From: Euborellia annulipes | Lineage: Eukaryota > Arthropoda > Insecta > Dermaptera > Anisolabididae | DNA length: 64,000 nucleotides | Reading direction: 5' to 3' | NCBI GenBank assembly: GCA_023213315.1 | Contig: JAKCPI010006234.1 | Coordinates: 20,884 to 84,883 of the forward strand | Shown here: piece by piece, positions 22,862 to 34,046 of the stretch | Layout: each line of letters starts with the position of its first letter | Numbering within the stretch: position 1 is the stretch's first letter | The notes under the pieces: model-generated | Database searches by the model: none | What the model saw: the letters and a program-made list of their open reading frames with translations, nothing else | Told to the model about the DNA's origin: nothing | Program-made: the position numbers and the translations under genes

Positions 22862-22987
22862 ATATCGGCGGAAACTAAATATATCTCGACATAAAAAAAT
22901 CTAGTGTGACAAGCACAGAACACAACTTTCGATTACCGAAGGTAAGAGAAAGTTGTGTGCTGCGCGACAGTCACAGCAAATTTTTTA
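22862..22987 (+). repeat. Isolated family B terminal hairpin
   Basis: A GGCGGAAACTAAATATATCT flank is followed by the AAATCTAGTGTGAC hairpin and complement. It is nested in the 22686-23476 element. Confidence 0.72.
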
Positions 22988-23214
22988 TTTTTTTATTTAT
23001 TTGCCCCCTCCAGCCTCAGGCCATTGGTCAATTTTTTATTTATTATTAGCTCAAACGTGATTAAAACAATAACAAAGGTATTTTAGCAACTTTCCGATAC
23101 TTAGCGCAACATAATTTTCACTTTTAGATAAAAATGGCCACTTGGGCGTTACGTAACGTCTAGGGGGTGGGATGGTCTAGAAAAATGTTACGGCGCGTTC
23201 CATGGGGGAAGGTT

Positions 23215-23434
23215 TTTTTTTTTTTTTTTTAACATTCACACTTTTTTCTCATTCACACTCACACTCACACACACATTCACACGGTCTTTACGGCAACTCA
23301 GGCCATTTAAGACTTTAAACGATATCCGTTATTGATAATATACACATATTAGGGGTCCAGGCATTCTTATTTAAGCCATTTGATATCCAAATAGCTTAAA
23401 TAAAATCATCGGACTGCCCGGGGTCCGAACCCGC
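23215..23434 (-). mobile_element. SINE-A, nested
   Basis: T tract, tail, internal hairpin and box B (GGTCCGAACCCGC on +), cut there by the host element. Confidence 0.82.
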
Positions 23435-23829
23435 TGGGGGTTGAAAAATTGCGTTACATAATACTTATAAGACCCCTTACCAAGAAGTTGTTCCGTTGAA
23501 GAGTTAGAAAATTTTAAAGACACAAAATATCTTTTCCCATGTTATTTCCATTTAAAACTTTGACTGCCGTGGGGGACGGGTTAATATTAATATTAAGAGC
23601 TGAAATTCGGCATTTATTTATTTGGAACCGATTTAGGACTAGCGTCCTAAATAAGGACCACCCTAGTGGAAACTTATAAATAATTTGATAAATGTACCTT
23701 TGAGAGGTCATTTCGAATGTGGGAACGAATTCTCTTTTTTTTTGTCTCTCGCTTTAAACAATTTTTATATTTTTTTGCCAAATACTTTTTTTTTTTTAAA
23801 TATAATTCGTGATATTGATAAGAATACAT

Positions 23830-24506
23830 TTTTACTTTCTCTTACCTATGTATATATGTAATATATATATAGAGAGAAAGTATTGGATTCATGTCAAAAA
23901 TTCGATGTCGAGATTTTGATGGATCTTCACGTTTTGAGGTCCCCTGAATCCAAAAAAGTGGTTTTCGCGACATGGTCTGTCTGTCTGTCTGTCTGTGTGT
24001 CTGTGAACAAAATATCTCAAGAACAAAAAGAGCTAGGAAGTTGAAATTTTATATTTAAGTTAGGCACCCCCATGGGACGTGACACGAAGCTTTGAACAAA
24101 ATCAGCCAAAGAGTACTAGCACTTTACTGATGCACTTTTTCAGTTTTTTTCGATTTTCTCAAAATTTGCTCCAACGATTTTTTTTTAAATTCAAAAATCA
24201 ATTATTTTTTAGATTCTCTATAAAATGTATATTCTCATTTTGTGATTGAAATCTTCTGAAGACCACTTTACTCTTGTTCTTCATAGGAAAGATAGGAATT
24301 TCTCCTATGGTTGCTATGGTAACAAAATATAAATATTTTGCCATACTTATAAATTTTACATCTTGAAAATCGAATGTACCGTACTGTCGGAAACTAAATA
24401 CATGTCGACACAAAAAATCTGGTGAGACAAGCACAGTACACAACTTTCGATTACCGAAGGTAAGAGAAAGTTGTGTGCTGTGCGCCAGTCACACCAGATT
24501 TTTCAA
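23830..24506 (-). mobile_element. Family B element, full length, best preserved
   Basis: It runs from TACTTTCTCTTACC (hairpin with GAGAGAAAGTA) to the long hairpin AATCTGGTGAGAC...GTCACACCAGATT. About 677 bp, in Atf3 intron 2, ending 80 bp before exon 3. Confidence 0.85.
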
Positions 24507-24586
24507 TTCGTTGTCATGATTTTTGAATTTATAAAAATGACCTATTTTTTTGTTTGTTTTCTAACATTTGATTAATCATTCCACAG

Positions 24587-24694
24587 CTGACTCCTGAAGA
24601 TGAAGAACGACGACGGCGAAGAAGGGAAAGAAATAAAATCGCCGCCACGAAATGCCGATTGAAAAAACGTGAACGGACTGTAAATCTTGTCCAA
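24587..24694 (+). CDS. Atf3: ATF3-type bZIP factor, exon 3 (basic region)
   Basis: This 108-bp exon encodes 36 residues, from LTPEDEE through the basic region to NLVQ. It shows the Fos/ATF3 DNA-contact signature N-x2-A-A-x2-C-R (exon residues 16-24) in an Arg-rich stretch, and the first zipper Leu (residue 34). A 108-bp exon holding the basic region is also known from vertebrate Fos genes, so the gene structure supports the assignment. A branch-like CTAAC and the acceptor CCACAG precede 24587; the donor CAA|gttagt follows 24694. Both flanking introns are phase 0. Confidence 0.97.
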
Positions 24695-25836
24695 GTTAGT
24701 ATCTATAAATATACGTACAGCTAAACACATAATGGCGAAACAATACCCTCTTGTAATTGGCAAACGGAAAAACAAACACATCCCTGATTTTATAATAATA
24801 GTAGGCCTATACTGTAAAAAAAAATATGAATTTTCAATCATTTTTCATATACTTCGGTGATTTATATTAATATACCTAGGATATTAAATAAAATTAATAT
24901 ACAAGTATATGAACAAATTGCCAACTTTTAAACTTATCTTTTTCTTTGTGTGCCGCCAAATTTTGAAATCGTTAAAAGTGTACCGCGACAAGTTGAGAAT
25001 CCCTGGTCTAAACGTTCTCAAATAACTCGACTACCTCAAGGAATTTTTATTATATTATATAATTATTTTAAGGAAACTTGAAATTATTCTTTTAAAATTT
25101 ATTTCACAAATCTAAATTTATTAAATTCTGGTTTGAAATTCGAGCTCTAAACTATTTAAATATTTATGAAGTATATTAAAATCATACTAATTAAATAATT
25201 TTTATAAAGTAATTCTAGGCCTATTGGCCTACTACCGGTAGATCCCTCCCAAGGGCCACGCCCATGACCAGAGATTTTATTAAAATCACTTTTCATAAAA
25301 ATCTAAATTTAATAGTTTAAGAATTGAAATAAATTTCGAAAATCAGAGGGAGGTCAGGGGAGTGGCTCGTCAAAGAAGATCTATGAAGGCAATGCAAGGA
25401 AAAGAAAAATGCCTGGAGATATCTGTTTATACGATCAATTGGCTTAGCGCCTAAACTGAGCTTTACTGCTTTGCCCGTCAGGCTCCATGCCAGAAATCAT
25501 TTTATTTGCTCCCCCACGACGTCTTGAGGGTCACTTTGTTTGCATAGAGGTTGAAATTAACAAGATAAAAGCATATTGGAAAATCGTTTAATTCAGCCTC
25601 CATCTCCATCTTGCTTTTCTCATTCATAATTGTCTTATTATTATTATTATTATTTAACCATGAAATTAAATTAAAAAGAAAAGCCCCCCCCCCCTCTCGA
25701 CCGAGATATTAGACTGTGTCCAAATAAATATATACCTGAATAACAGGTATCAAAATAATATAGACTTAAATTGTCGCTCATCTTGTGAGTACGCGAATTG
25801 CGAGCACGAATACCCAGGCTAAGGCTGGGATTTGTT
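24695..25836. other. Atf3 intron 3, 5' part
   Basis: AT-rich. A GTTGAGAATCCCTGG hAT-like terminus lies near 25000-25015. The rest is unassigned. Confidence 0.4.
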
Positions 25837-26068
25837 TTGCTCAGGGGCCCACATCTTGTGGGTACGTGGATGGCGACCACGAGCTGCCCTAGCTGGGACT
25901 GGCAGTACTTCTGTGCTTTGCATATCAGTCTCTTTCCTTATATATTTTCAACAGGCGTCAGACCGTGCGACGGGCCGGCCTGTTCTATTCCTTCCCGGTC
26001 GTTAACACCCCCACCCCCTCCGCCGACCCAGCACCGTAGGAATAATCAGGCGAGGAAAGAAGAAGAAG
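25837..26068 (+). mobile_element. Retroposon with GAA tail (SINE-C)
   Basis: Begins TTGCTCAGGGGCCCACATC and ends in a GAAGAAGAAG tail. A perfect 16-bp duplication AAGGCTGGGATTTGTT (25821-25836, 26069-26084) shows LINE-type insertion. A second copy is at 39018-39264. Confidence 0.85.
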
Positions 26069-26729
26069 AAGGCTGGGATTTGTTCTTGTACTTTAATCCC
26101 TTTGCCCCATCAACGAGCAACGAGCTTGCTTGCAGTCGCATTATTAAATACTTTATATGCCATCTCCAATATACGAGATAATGGTAAAGCAATAAGAAGA
26201 TGGCCTTAAATGCCGAAAAGTAGTAATTGGCCTCTGAAGAGGCGGACTAGGCGCGCGCCTGGGGTGGCAAAATTTGTGAAAATACTGCTTATTTAATACA
26301 AAAAGTAGACTTAGTATGTCCAACTGAAAAGTGTTTGATGTTGAAAAGATATAAGTAATCAGACGTACAGTCGGCGTGTCATGGGGTTTCTCAGTGTTGG
26401 GGGGGGGGGGCAAAAGTCTTCACTGCCTAAATCCGCCCCTGCCAAAAAGTCTAAATAAAAGAATTAAAAAGAATTGTTTGTAGTTGTGCCTGTGATGTTA
26501 ACGGAAGATGAAGAATTCAGCCACCAGGTTCAATAAAATTCCCGTTCCTGCGCCCAAGGAACAGAGTTGTCCAGAAATGGAATTGATCCTTGGGCGCTGG
26601 AGCTATGTAGTTTGTACGAGGCAAATAATTGACAAAGTCTGGTTATTGAACCTGATGCAACTCACTTTGGCTGATATCTCCATCTCCCCATTACAATTAA
26701 AAGAATATTAGAAAAAGAATATGCTAATT

Positions 26730-27309
26730 CAGCGGTTCCCAACCCGTGGGCCGCGGCTCAGTTGTGGGACGCGGACTGATTGGAACTGGGCCGCGGACAT
26801 CTAAGAAAAGAAAAAATCATATACGAGTATATATATATATAAAATTATTAGGGTCCGACCAAAACAAGATTTTCAGCCGAAACCGAAACTTGTATTTCCT
26901 ATACAAAATTCATTTTACCTTTTTTTTTTTAACTTTCCCTTTTCCCTAGCAAAACGAAATTTTTTCCGGGCTCCCTCTCGTAGAAATCATTTCTACCTTT
27001 TTTTGAGAATTCTAAATTTTTTCCGCCCCATTTTTCGCTTGGAGGAAAATTTTTTTCTCCTTCATGTGGAAATCATTTGACCTTTTTTTTTTTTTTTGTG
27101 AGCGAGTCTCATCCCATCTTTTCAAACTCAGGTTTCGGCCGGCCGAAAGGTTCGGCTACTTTTTGGCCGAAACCGAAACCAGGATTTTTGGCCAAAACCG
27201 AATATTCAGTCGGTTCCTAAAAAATTATATATGGTATATACACTGGGCCTCAGAGTTTTTTTTACGGAAAAAGTGGGCCGCACATCAAAAAAGGTTGGGA
27301 ACCACTAGT
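26730..27309. mobile_element. hAT-type MITE in Atf3 intron 3
   Basis: Ends CAGCGGTTCCCAACC and GGTTGGGAACCACTA, the common hAT GGTTCCCAACC class, with GGGCCGC blocks inside each end. A second element is nested in it. Confidence 0.72.
26849..27219. mobile_element. Nested MITE with CCGAAACCGAA repeats
   Basis: Ends AGGGTCCGACCAAAAC and AATATTCAGTCGGTTCC are approximately inverted. Several CCGAAACCGAA blocks lie inside each end. hAT-like by end style; target duplication not resolved. Confidence 0.55.
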
Positions 27310-27486
27310 ATAGTGAGTAAATTTTGCTCTATAGTGTCTCTTATTTTGAATTTTCAAGATTTTTTAAGGCGTCACCCCTTAAAAATATGCAAATAGTTAA
27401 TACATAGAGATTTTTTGTTACTTTTGACCTTGTCAACTCAAATAATTCTTTATATAATTGTCTAATTTGTTTTTTCTTTTTTTAAG

Positions 27487-27660
27487 GAAAGTGAAATACT
27501 TGAAACCCAAAACCATGAATTGAAGAGTCAAATAAGCGAAATGGAGAATCAACGAAAACGTCTAATTGATATGCTGACACAGCATAGGCCACGATGCATC
27601 CGAGAATACAACAACAACAACAACAGCAACCAACAACAACAACACAACCATGGATTATAG
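27487..27660 (+). CDS. Atf3: ATF3-type bZIP factor, exon 4 (zipper and C-terminus)
   Basis: The exon completes the leucine zipper: with Leu 34 of exon 3, heptad positions fall on Leu 5, Leu 12, Met 19 and Leu 26 here. The zipper is followed by MLTQHRPRCIRE, the HRPxC motif that separates ATF3/JDP2 from Fos and Jun. The frame then enters an Asn/Gln-rich CAA/AAC run and stops at TAG 27658-27660 after HNHGL. The acceptor TTTTTTTAAG ends at 27486. The stop may result from a one-base slip in the CAA run, because the +1 frame remains open and coding-like (see 27602-27811). Confidence 0.93.
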   Translation, partial: ESEILETQNHELKSQISEMENQRKRLIDMLTQHRPRCIREYNNNNNSNQQQQHNHGL

Positions 27661-27811
27661 CGAACAATCAACAACAACAACGACGACGACGATCACAAGC
27701 AGCGAAGCCGATCCTTTATATATGACTAACAATGCGGCGTTTTATAGCAATGCCACGTATAGTTATCTAACGACATCGGCAAGTGATAGCGAAGGGGGAT
27801 GCCTGGCGTAG
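27602..27811 (+). other. Atf3: Possible true C-terminal extension of Atf3 in the +1 frame
   Basis: The +1 frame across the CAA repeat reads Asn/Thr-rich, then MDYSEQSTTTTTTTIT, SSEADPLYMTNNAAFYSN, ATYSYLTTSASDSEGG, to a TAG at 27809-27811. Composition looks coding and unlike the AT-rich 3' flank that follows. Either this is the native C-terminus and the repeat has slipped, or it is 3' UTR that happens to be open. Confidence 0.5.
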
Positions 27812-28176
27812 CCAGCCAGGCATATTGATAACCACTTCCCCCCCGTCCCCCTCCCCTCCCTCCCTCCCCCTCTCGCCTTCTTATTTTTTTATCCCCTCTT
27901 TTTTTCCTTTCTCTTATTGTTAAACAATTGAGAAAATAACATCCACGCACTTATAATTCACACCTTTATATATTATATTAATACACCAAACATTCCTTTA
28001 ATGATTTAAAGTGGGAAAAAATAAAAATTATTTTTTTTATTGTGTGAATAATTTAACCAAACAAGAATCATATTTTTTTAGGCAAGATCGTTTTCATTTT
28101 TTTTTTTCTATAATTTACGCCTTTGAAATATTCAAATTTGAAAGACGCAATTAAACTAGTGCCATAATCGTGTTGG
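27812..28176. other. Presumed Atf3 3' UTR and flank
   Basis: A hairpin TGCCTGGC/GCCAGGCA overlaps the +1-frame stop. A C-rich stretch (27838-27872) and AT-rich DNA follow. The poly(A) site is not fixed. Confidence 0.4.
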
Positions 28177-28735
28177 ATATTTTGAAAAATAATCATTTTT
28201 ATTAATAAATAAATATAAATTATATAGATGAATGTAAAAAAAAACATAATTAACACAAATAGTTAAGAAAAAAAAATTGCTACAATCCGGAGTTGAACCA
28301 TGGATCTGCCGGTTTGCACTCAACATGCCTTAACCCTTGGGCTACAAAATTGTTTAGCTTGATTGAATTCGTATTAAATTATGCTCGATTTCTTTCGGCT
28401 TGAAGCCAATTCCTAAAGAGCAAAACCTCTCTAAATTTTTAATAAAGAATATAAAGATTTCTATATAAATAAAAATTTAAAATTTATTAACTCAAATAGT
28501 CAAAAAAAAAAAAAAAAAAAAAATTACCTCTGGGAGTTGAACCCTGAATCTGTGGATTTTATTCAGCATGCCCTACCAATAGTTAAGGCATGTTGAGTGC
28601 AAACCGGCAGATCCATGGTTCAACTCCGGATGGTAGCAATTTTTTTTTTCTTAACTATTTGTGTTAATTATGTTTTTTTTTACATTCATCTATATAATTT
28701 ATATTTATTTATTAATAAAAATGATTTATTTTTCA
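28177..28735. mobile_element. Foldback element with tRNA-like heads
   Basis: Arms 28177-28345 and about 28580-28735 are inverted. Each holds a tRNA-like head (GGTTCAACTCCGG box B). A third, diverged head (GAGTTGAACCCTGAATC) lies between them at about 28530. Likely inverted SINE copies. Confidence 0.6.
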
Positions 28736-29979
28736 AAATATAATAAAATTCACCAGCGGTCCTTTCCAATTAATAAGAAAAGGAATTTATATATAAAATT
28801 TTTAAGATTCAAATTTCATTAAAGAACTGTAATCCGGCCTGGAATTTTAAAGATCTTTCAATAATTCGATCTTGCCTGAATCTTAAAGAAATTTGAAATC
28901 TTTCATTATTTCTCTCATATATCTGTTTTTCTATTTTTGTTTTCAAAAATAAAGAAAGACTCGGAGAGAAAATTTTTTTTAAAGAGAAATATATCATCTT
29001 ATTTTAATAAAAAATGCTATTAAAATGATGATATATATTTCTTAAAATCGCAAATTGATGAAAACTACAAATATCCAAAGAAAACCTTTATTTTATTTTT
29101 TGTTTGATAAACATTCCTCAACTTTTTCTTTAAAAAAAAAAAAAATATTTTTCCCATTTTGAATGGATAACTACTTATTATTAAAAAAACAAAGCTTTAA
29201 GCTTTAAAATGAAACAAACATCCCTTTTTTATTAGAATTTATATATAGGCTTATTTTTTTTGTATATAAATTCTTTCTTTATTTTGTAAATAGATTTAAT
29301 AAAAAAAGGGATGTGGTTGGTGCTATTTTTAAATAGTTTCAAAACACTAAAAAGTGACCTTTTAGTACTGAAGTAATATTGCATTTTTATTTTTTTATCT
29401 TATAATTATTAAAAATGAAAAAGGGTAAAAAAAAATGGAATTTTTAAAAAATTCTTTTTTACTCTCTTATCGGTTAAATGGTTCCCTAATCTTTATTTTA
29501 TAAACAAAAAGCTTTTTACTATTTCCTGGAAATATTTCCCCTCTCACTAAATACGTAATTGGAAAACAAATTGAAATTGAAATTGAAACAGGCCTAACTG
29601 CGAATCTTCTTTCTTGATTCCATATCCATTTCGCTTTTTTTGTTTATAAAATAAAAAAGTATTTTCAAGCAAAAGTTAAATGCCTTGAATTGTGATCTTT
29701 TTACTGTACATATAAATATATAATATTCTTTTCTTAATAAGTTAAAAAAAAAAAAAAAAAATTAAATTTTTTTTTATTTCTTGATAAAGGGATTGTTTTT
29801 TTTTTTTTAATTTTTTTTTTCTCTCTGCTCTCATTTTTTTTTTTAATATAATATACATATTATGATCTGCACATAATTTAGAATAGATTTAGAGTGTGGG
29901 CCCAAAAATTGAAATATTTTTTTTACTGCGTGTCTGTAATTCCCATTTGTTCTTCTATACAACGGAACTTTACTTGTTT
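28736..29979. other. Unassigned AT-rich DNA
   Basis: Homopolymer A/T tracts and no coding signal. AATAAA-type strings are frequent by composition. Confidence 0.45.
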
Positions 29980-30535
29980 AATTTGAAAATTATTTAATCT
30001 CATCATCAGGTCCGCTAAAAATGTAGAAAAATTAGTTACATTTGTGATATATTTACAAAGGACTTCAGACCAGACGGGTTCGGCCACAAACAATGCTGTT
30101 TGCCATCCTCAGTGAGGGCCAGATCTAAATGATAAGGCATAATATTTATTTTGTCATATGGATATGTCATACGATATGACAAAATAAAGTGTATATTGTC
30201 ATACGATATGCACAAAATAAAAGGTATATTGTTATACGATATGACAAAATAAAGTGTATATTGTCATACGATATGACAAAATAAAAGGTATATTGTTATA
30301 CGATATGACAAAATAAAGTGTATATTGTCATACGATATGACAAAATAAAGTGTATATTTTATGCCTTATATCATTTAGATGCTGGCCCTCACTGAGGATG
30401 GCAAACAGCATTGTGGCCGAAACCGTCTGGTCTGAGTAAATCTATCACAAATGTAACTAATTTTTCTCATTTTTAGCGGACCTGATGATGCCGAAATCGA
30501 TAATCTAGAGATTAAATAATTTTCGAAATAAAATT
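29980..30535. mobile_element. Inverted-pair insertion vi with central tandem repeat
   Basis: The arms carry the core at 30068-30115 (-) and 30392-30425 (+), with a GGCCGAAACCGTC variant. Each outer arm also has CTGATGATGCCGAAATC-like sequence, on the + strand near 30482-30500. The centre is a 32-bp tandem array. Confidence 0.65.
30168..30363. repeat. 32-bp tandem array, six units in alternating variants
   Basis: The ATACGATATG marker recurs at about 30168, 30200, 30233, 30265, 30297 and 30329. The AAAGTGTATA and AAAAGGTATA variants alternate in the central units, suggesting a 64-bp higher-order unit. Confidence 0.85.
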
Positions 30536-31084
30536 CGTTATTACCCTTTATAATAGAATATTTTATATTTCTTATAGCGTTTTGTTTTCTTTGATTGTTC
30601 TCCCAATCTAAATGGAACTAAAGGAGGATTCAAAAATTGATTTAATTCGCCATCAGCTTTTTGAACAAATGAAAAAAAGTCTCTCGAGTTGTATAAAAAT
30701 TATCCTCAACGTTCATTCCCAATTTACGGCGGCGCATTATAGACACAAAGTGAAAATATTTTATAAACATCCTGTTGATTTGTTATCTCGCCTCATTTGT
30801 AAGGCGACTTAAAAAAAAAAAAGGGCTTCTTTTGATTGTGTTCATTTATATATTGTATAAAATATAATATTTCTATTATAAATTAATAAAGCAGCGTGCC
30901 ATAGAATAAAATTCAATTTGTTTAGATGGCAAATTAATAGAAATATTATTCCATGATTGTTAGTTTTTTTTTTTTTTTTTTTGAAAGAAGGAAAAGATTC
31001 TTTAATATTCAATGTTCTTCCTTGTTGAAATATGTAGATTAATATTCTAATGTTTCACAAAGGTGTTCTTATTTAAAGAAAAAA
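30536..31084. other. Unassigned, with a short open frame
   Basis: A 66-codon frame at 30612-30812 (MELKEDSKIDLIRHQLFEQM start) has a plausible composition but no recognised homology or gene context. Held as unsupported. Confidence 0.3.
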
Positions 31085-32095
31085 AAGGCGCGAGTTTACA
31101 ATACGAAGTCAGCGAGTTCATTAATATTGGCAACTTTTTTAGGGAAAATACTCGCGCTCATTTTCCTTTAATATTATAAAAATCAAACGGGTGGGGTCGT
31201 AGGACCCCCGGCAGGGGACTCACTTTTTTGGGTTTTTACTTTCTTCTCGATTGTAATTTAGTTGACAAAAATCTTGTTCAGACTTAGCTGAATGAGACAA
31301 CTAAAGAAATAAATTAAATAGAGTTGAAAAAATAATAATTTTAATAAAATTTGTTTGTTTTTTTTTTTTTTTTACTTTTTTTAATAATGAACGATAAAGG
31401 AGCTAACTTCAAGATAATTAACAATAAATCAAAGAATAATTTTTTATAGATTTAAAAGAACCATCATTTACCAAAATCAGCGAGCCTCAGGCGGCTCGCC
31501 TACCTAGAGGTTCCGGGGGGGTTAAAGGGGGGGGGGGGGGGGCGCCCCCCCCCCGGGAACCGTAGATAGGGTCCGGGGGTTTGGCCTGTAAGGAAATTTA
31601 GTTTTTGAATATGTTTTTTTTTATATAGAACAGAACCTACCATATTTTATCGAAGGGACGGGCCTCCTCGGAGGCTTTTTCTAACAAAAAAAGTCAATGA
31701 ATACTATTAATACAACATAAAGTTAGCTCCTTTATCGTTCATTGTTAAAAAAAAAACCAACAATTTTTATTAAAATTATATATTTTTTCAACTCTATTAA
31801 ATTAAATTCTTTATTTATCTCAATCAGAATAGGTCAGCCGCAAGATTTTTATCATCTAAATTACAATGGAGAAAAAAAACCCAAAAGAGTAAGTAATAAT
31901 ACATTTTTTAACGGTTAATGTGTTCTTCATATTTCTTCAAAATTTTCCTTATTTTTGCATATATCTCGTTCAAATTGGCTCACCGCCACCTCTTTTAGAC
32001 TAATAATTCGAAAGGAGGGAATATTATACCTGAAAAAGTTGCCAAAATTAATGAACTCGCTGACCTCGTATTCTTAACTTTAACCGAAAAAAATA
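31085..32095. mobile_element. Foldback element about 1 kb (FB4)
   Basis: The outer parts share AGTCAGCGAGTTCATTAATA in inverted form. The inner parts share AATGAACGATAAAGGAGCTA in inverted form (31386 and 31718). The centre holds G and C runs near 31510-31560. No coding. Confidence 0.65.
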
Positions 32096-33487
32096 TGAAG
32101 GCTGGTCGTTGAAATTTCACTCCCTGCTTGATCGAACAAAATATCGCTGCCCTCTTGATTAGCTTTCAATTTTATTGTTTATTTTTTTTAATACGAAATT
32201 GTTTTCGAATATTTCCAGATGGTGCTCTTTTTACATTTGGACAAAGATTTGCCTAAACTAAACGCTTAAATTGTCCTTTTTATTTTTACTACTGATAGCC
32301 TAGAAAGCAATAAACTTCAAATAAACAGAGGCCTAAATATTTTAAGAAATGAAATAAGAACGCCTTCTAAATAGGATATTTTTGCTATTTTATTAACAAT
32401 CTCTCTTTTATGATAAAAAAAAATCAAAAATTTCCTTTTTTCATTCTTAATTTATTCTTTCATGATATTTTCCATTAATAATAATAATAATAATAATAAT
32501 TACGCAACTTTTAAAGTTTAGTCAAAATTTTGTATTTTCTTTTTTTTGGAAATTCAATTACTACCCTTAAGAGATTATTATTACTATTTTTAATATACAT
32601 ATAATGTTATAAATAATATATCTTTTATTTTTTCATTGAATAATGTTATTAATAATCAAAACAAACGCAATGAAATTAATCGAGGCGCCAACTCGGCTTT
32701 CTTTTTACCAGAAGATGTATTCGAGTGGGCGCTTAGCTTTTGTTTTTGCTTTTAACATACAATGTTACCATATCAAAATAATTTCATTGCGAGTTTTTTT
32801 TTATAAAACAATTTTTCTTTTTTTTTCCGCTTTTTGAAATGTCATTAACTTTGGATTAATTCAGGCCATTCCGTCCCTAGAAATTAAATTCTAGAATAGA
32901 ATAAAATAAATTTCCCTTAAAGAAAACAAAAATAATTTTTTTTTCTATTCTATGTATGCAATATGGGAACAAAAATTATTTCTTTTTTATCATAATATTT
33001 TTTTATATATTGACATAACAAGCCTGTTTGAAATATTAAAAAAAAAAAAAGCCATGACATTTTGGAAAAATTAAAAATTATGACGGGCTTTTGAAGATTA
33101 TAGTGTTTATAAAGGGATTTAGAAATAAAGTCAAAAATATGAATTTGTAAAAATTTCTCTATTATATGAGAGGCATTCAAAAAAATTTTTATAAAATCAT
33201 CACAGCTCAGAGTGATTATCCTGCTAAGGAAGAATTTTGTTTTGGTCATTGTCAGGAAATAATAAACAAGCCAACCCCTTTCTAATGTTGCATCCAAACA
33301 TTTTTATTTAGCTTAAAGGCGCTTTTTTTAACTTATTAGTTCCTCCTTGTCAGCAAAAGTAAGCAAATGCCATATCTAACTTATTAAACTGCTTACATAA
33401 TACTGAAAACAATAAAATTAAATTAGATTCAAATTCTACTGTGCGAATCAATTCTTGATCATCAAAAAATGTTAATTAGGCAGAGGT
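32096..33487. other. Unassigned AT-rich DNA
   Basis: An AAT microsatellite at about 32478-32500. Short open frames here lack coding character. Confidence 0.4.
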
Positions 33488-34000
33488 TTGTTTGAAAAAA
33501 ATGATTTTCTTCAATCAACGCTCTTCATTACCCAGTCAATATATCATCAAATTTGCGAGATGTGTTTGTGCTTACGATTGGGTAAAAATGCCCCCCCCCC
33601 CTGGCGGGCGGACTTGGCGAAAGCGTGGAGGTCCTGGTTCGAGTCCAGGAAGCGCAATTTTGCCCAATCATAACACATCCAGGGGTGTTTTTCTAAATAG
33701 GCTGAAAAGCCTGCAGCCTAGAGCGGGAGGCGGATTGTTAATTTATTAAATAGTTAAAATGCAGTAGGTCTATTTGAGATATAAATGAAAAAAAAAAGTT
33801 AAAATGATTTTCTCGGGAGGGGAAAAAAGATTAAGCGCAAGGCGGAAAAATTTCGGTTTCGAGCGCGGCAAAAAGACTTTAGCCTATAGGCGGCATACTC
33901 TTAAATCCGGCCCTGAACTCGTCTCACAAATTTGCTTCTTAAATGAAATATTGACTGGAAACATTCTATTTGAGCGTTGATTGAAGAAAATTCCATCTTT
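33488..34000. mobile_element. tRNA-like retroposon inside an inverted repeat
   Basis: A tRNA-like head with box B GGTTCGAGTCC lies at about 33604-33665, related to 43268-43345. The flanks TTTCTTCAATCAACGCTC (33500) and its complement (33971) are inverted. A SINE between foldback arms is inferred. Confidence 0.5.
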
Positions 34001-34046
34001 TTCAAAGAAAACTCTTGCAAGCTCAATTTGTTAAATCGCCTTTTGC

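Larger units (their letters stand above)
22686..23476. mobile_element. Non-autonomous DNA transposon with GTTACGTAAC ends
   Basis: Ends GGGAGCGTTCAAGTATTACG and complement-like CGTTACATAATACTTATAAG, plus internal repeats of GTTACGTAACG. Such GTTACGTAAC-ended elements are common in arthropods; the superfamily is not settled here. It hosts a family B hairpin and a SINE-A. Confidence 0.65.

Noticed and set aside
16485..27660. Identity as Fos (kayak) or Jun
   Set aside because: The zipper is followed by the HRPRC motif of ATF3/JDP2, and the KxGLKLTIQSKRK-like block before the bZIP is not a Fos feature.
30168..30363. CRISPR-like array
   Set aside because: The units are contiguous tandem repeats without unique spacers, in a eukaryotic transposon.
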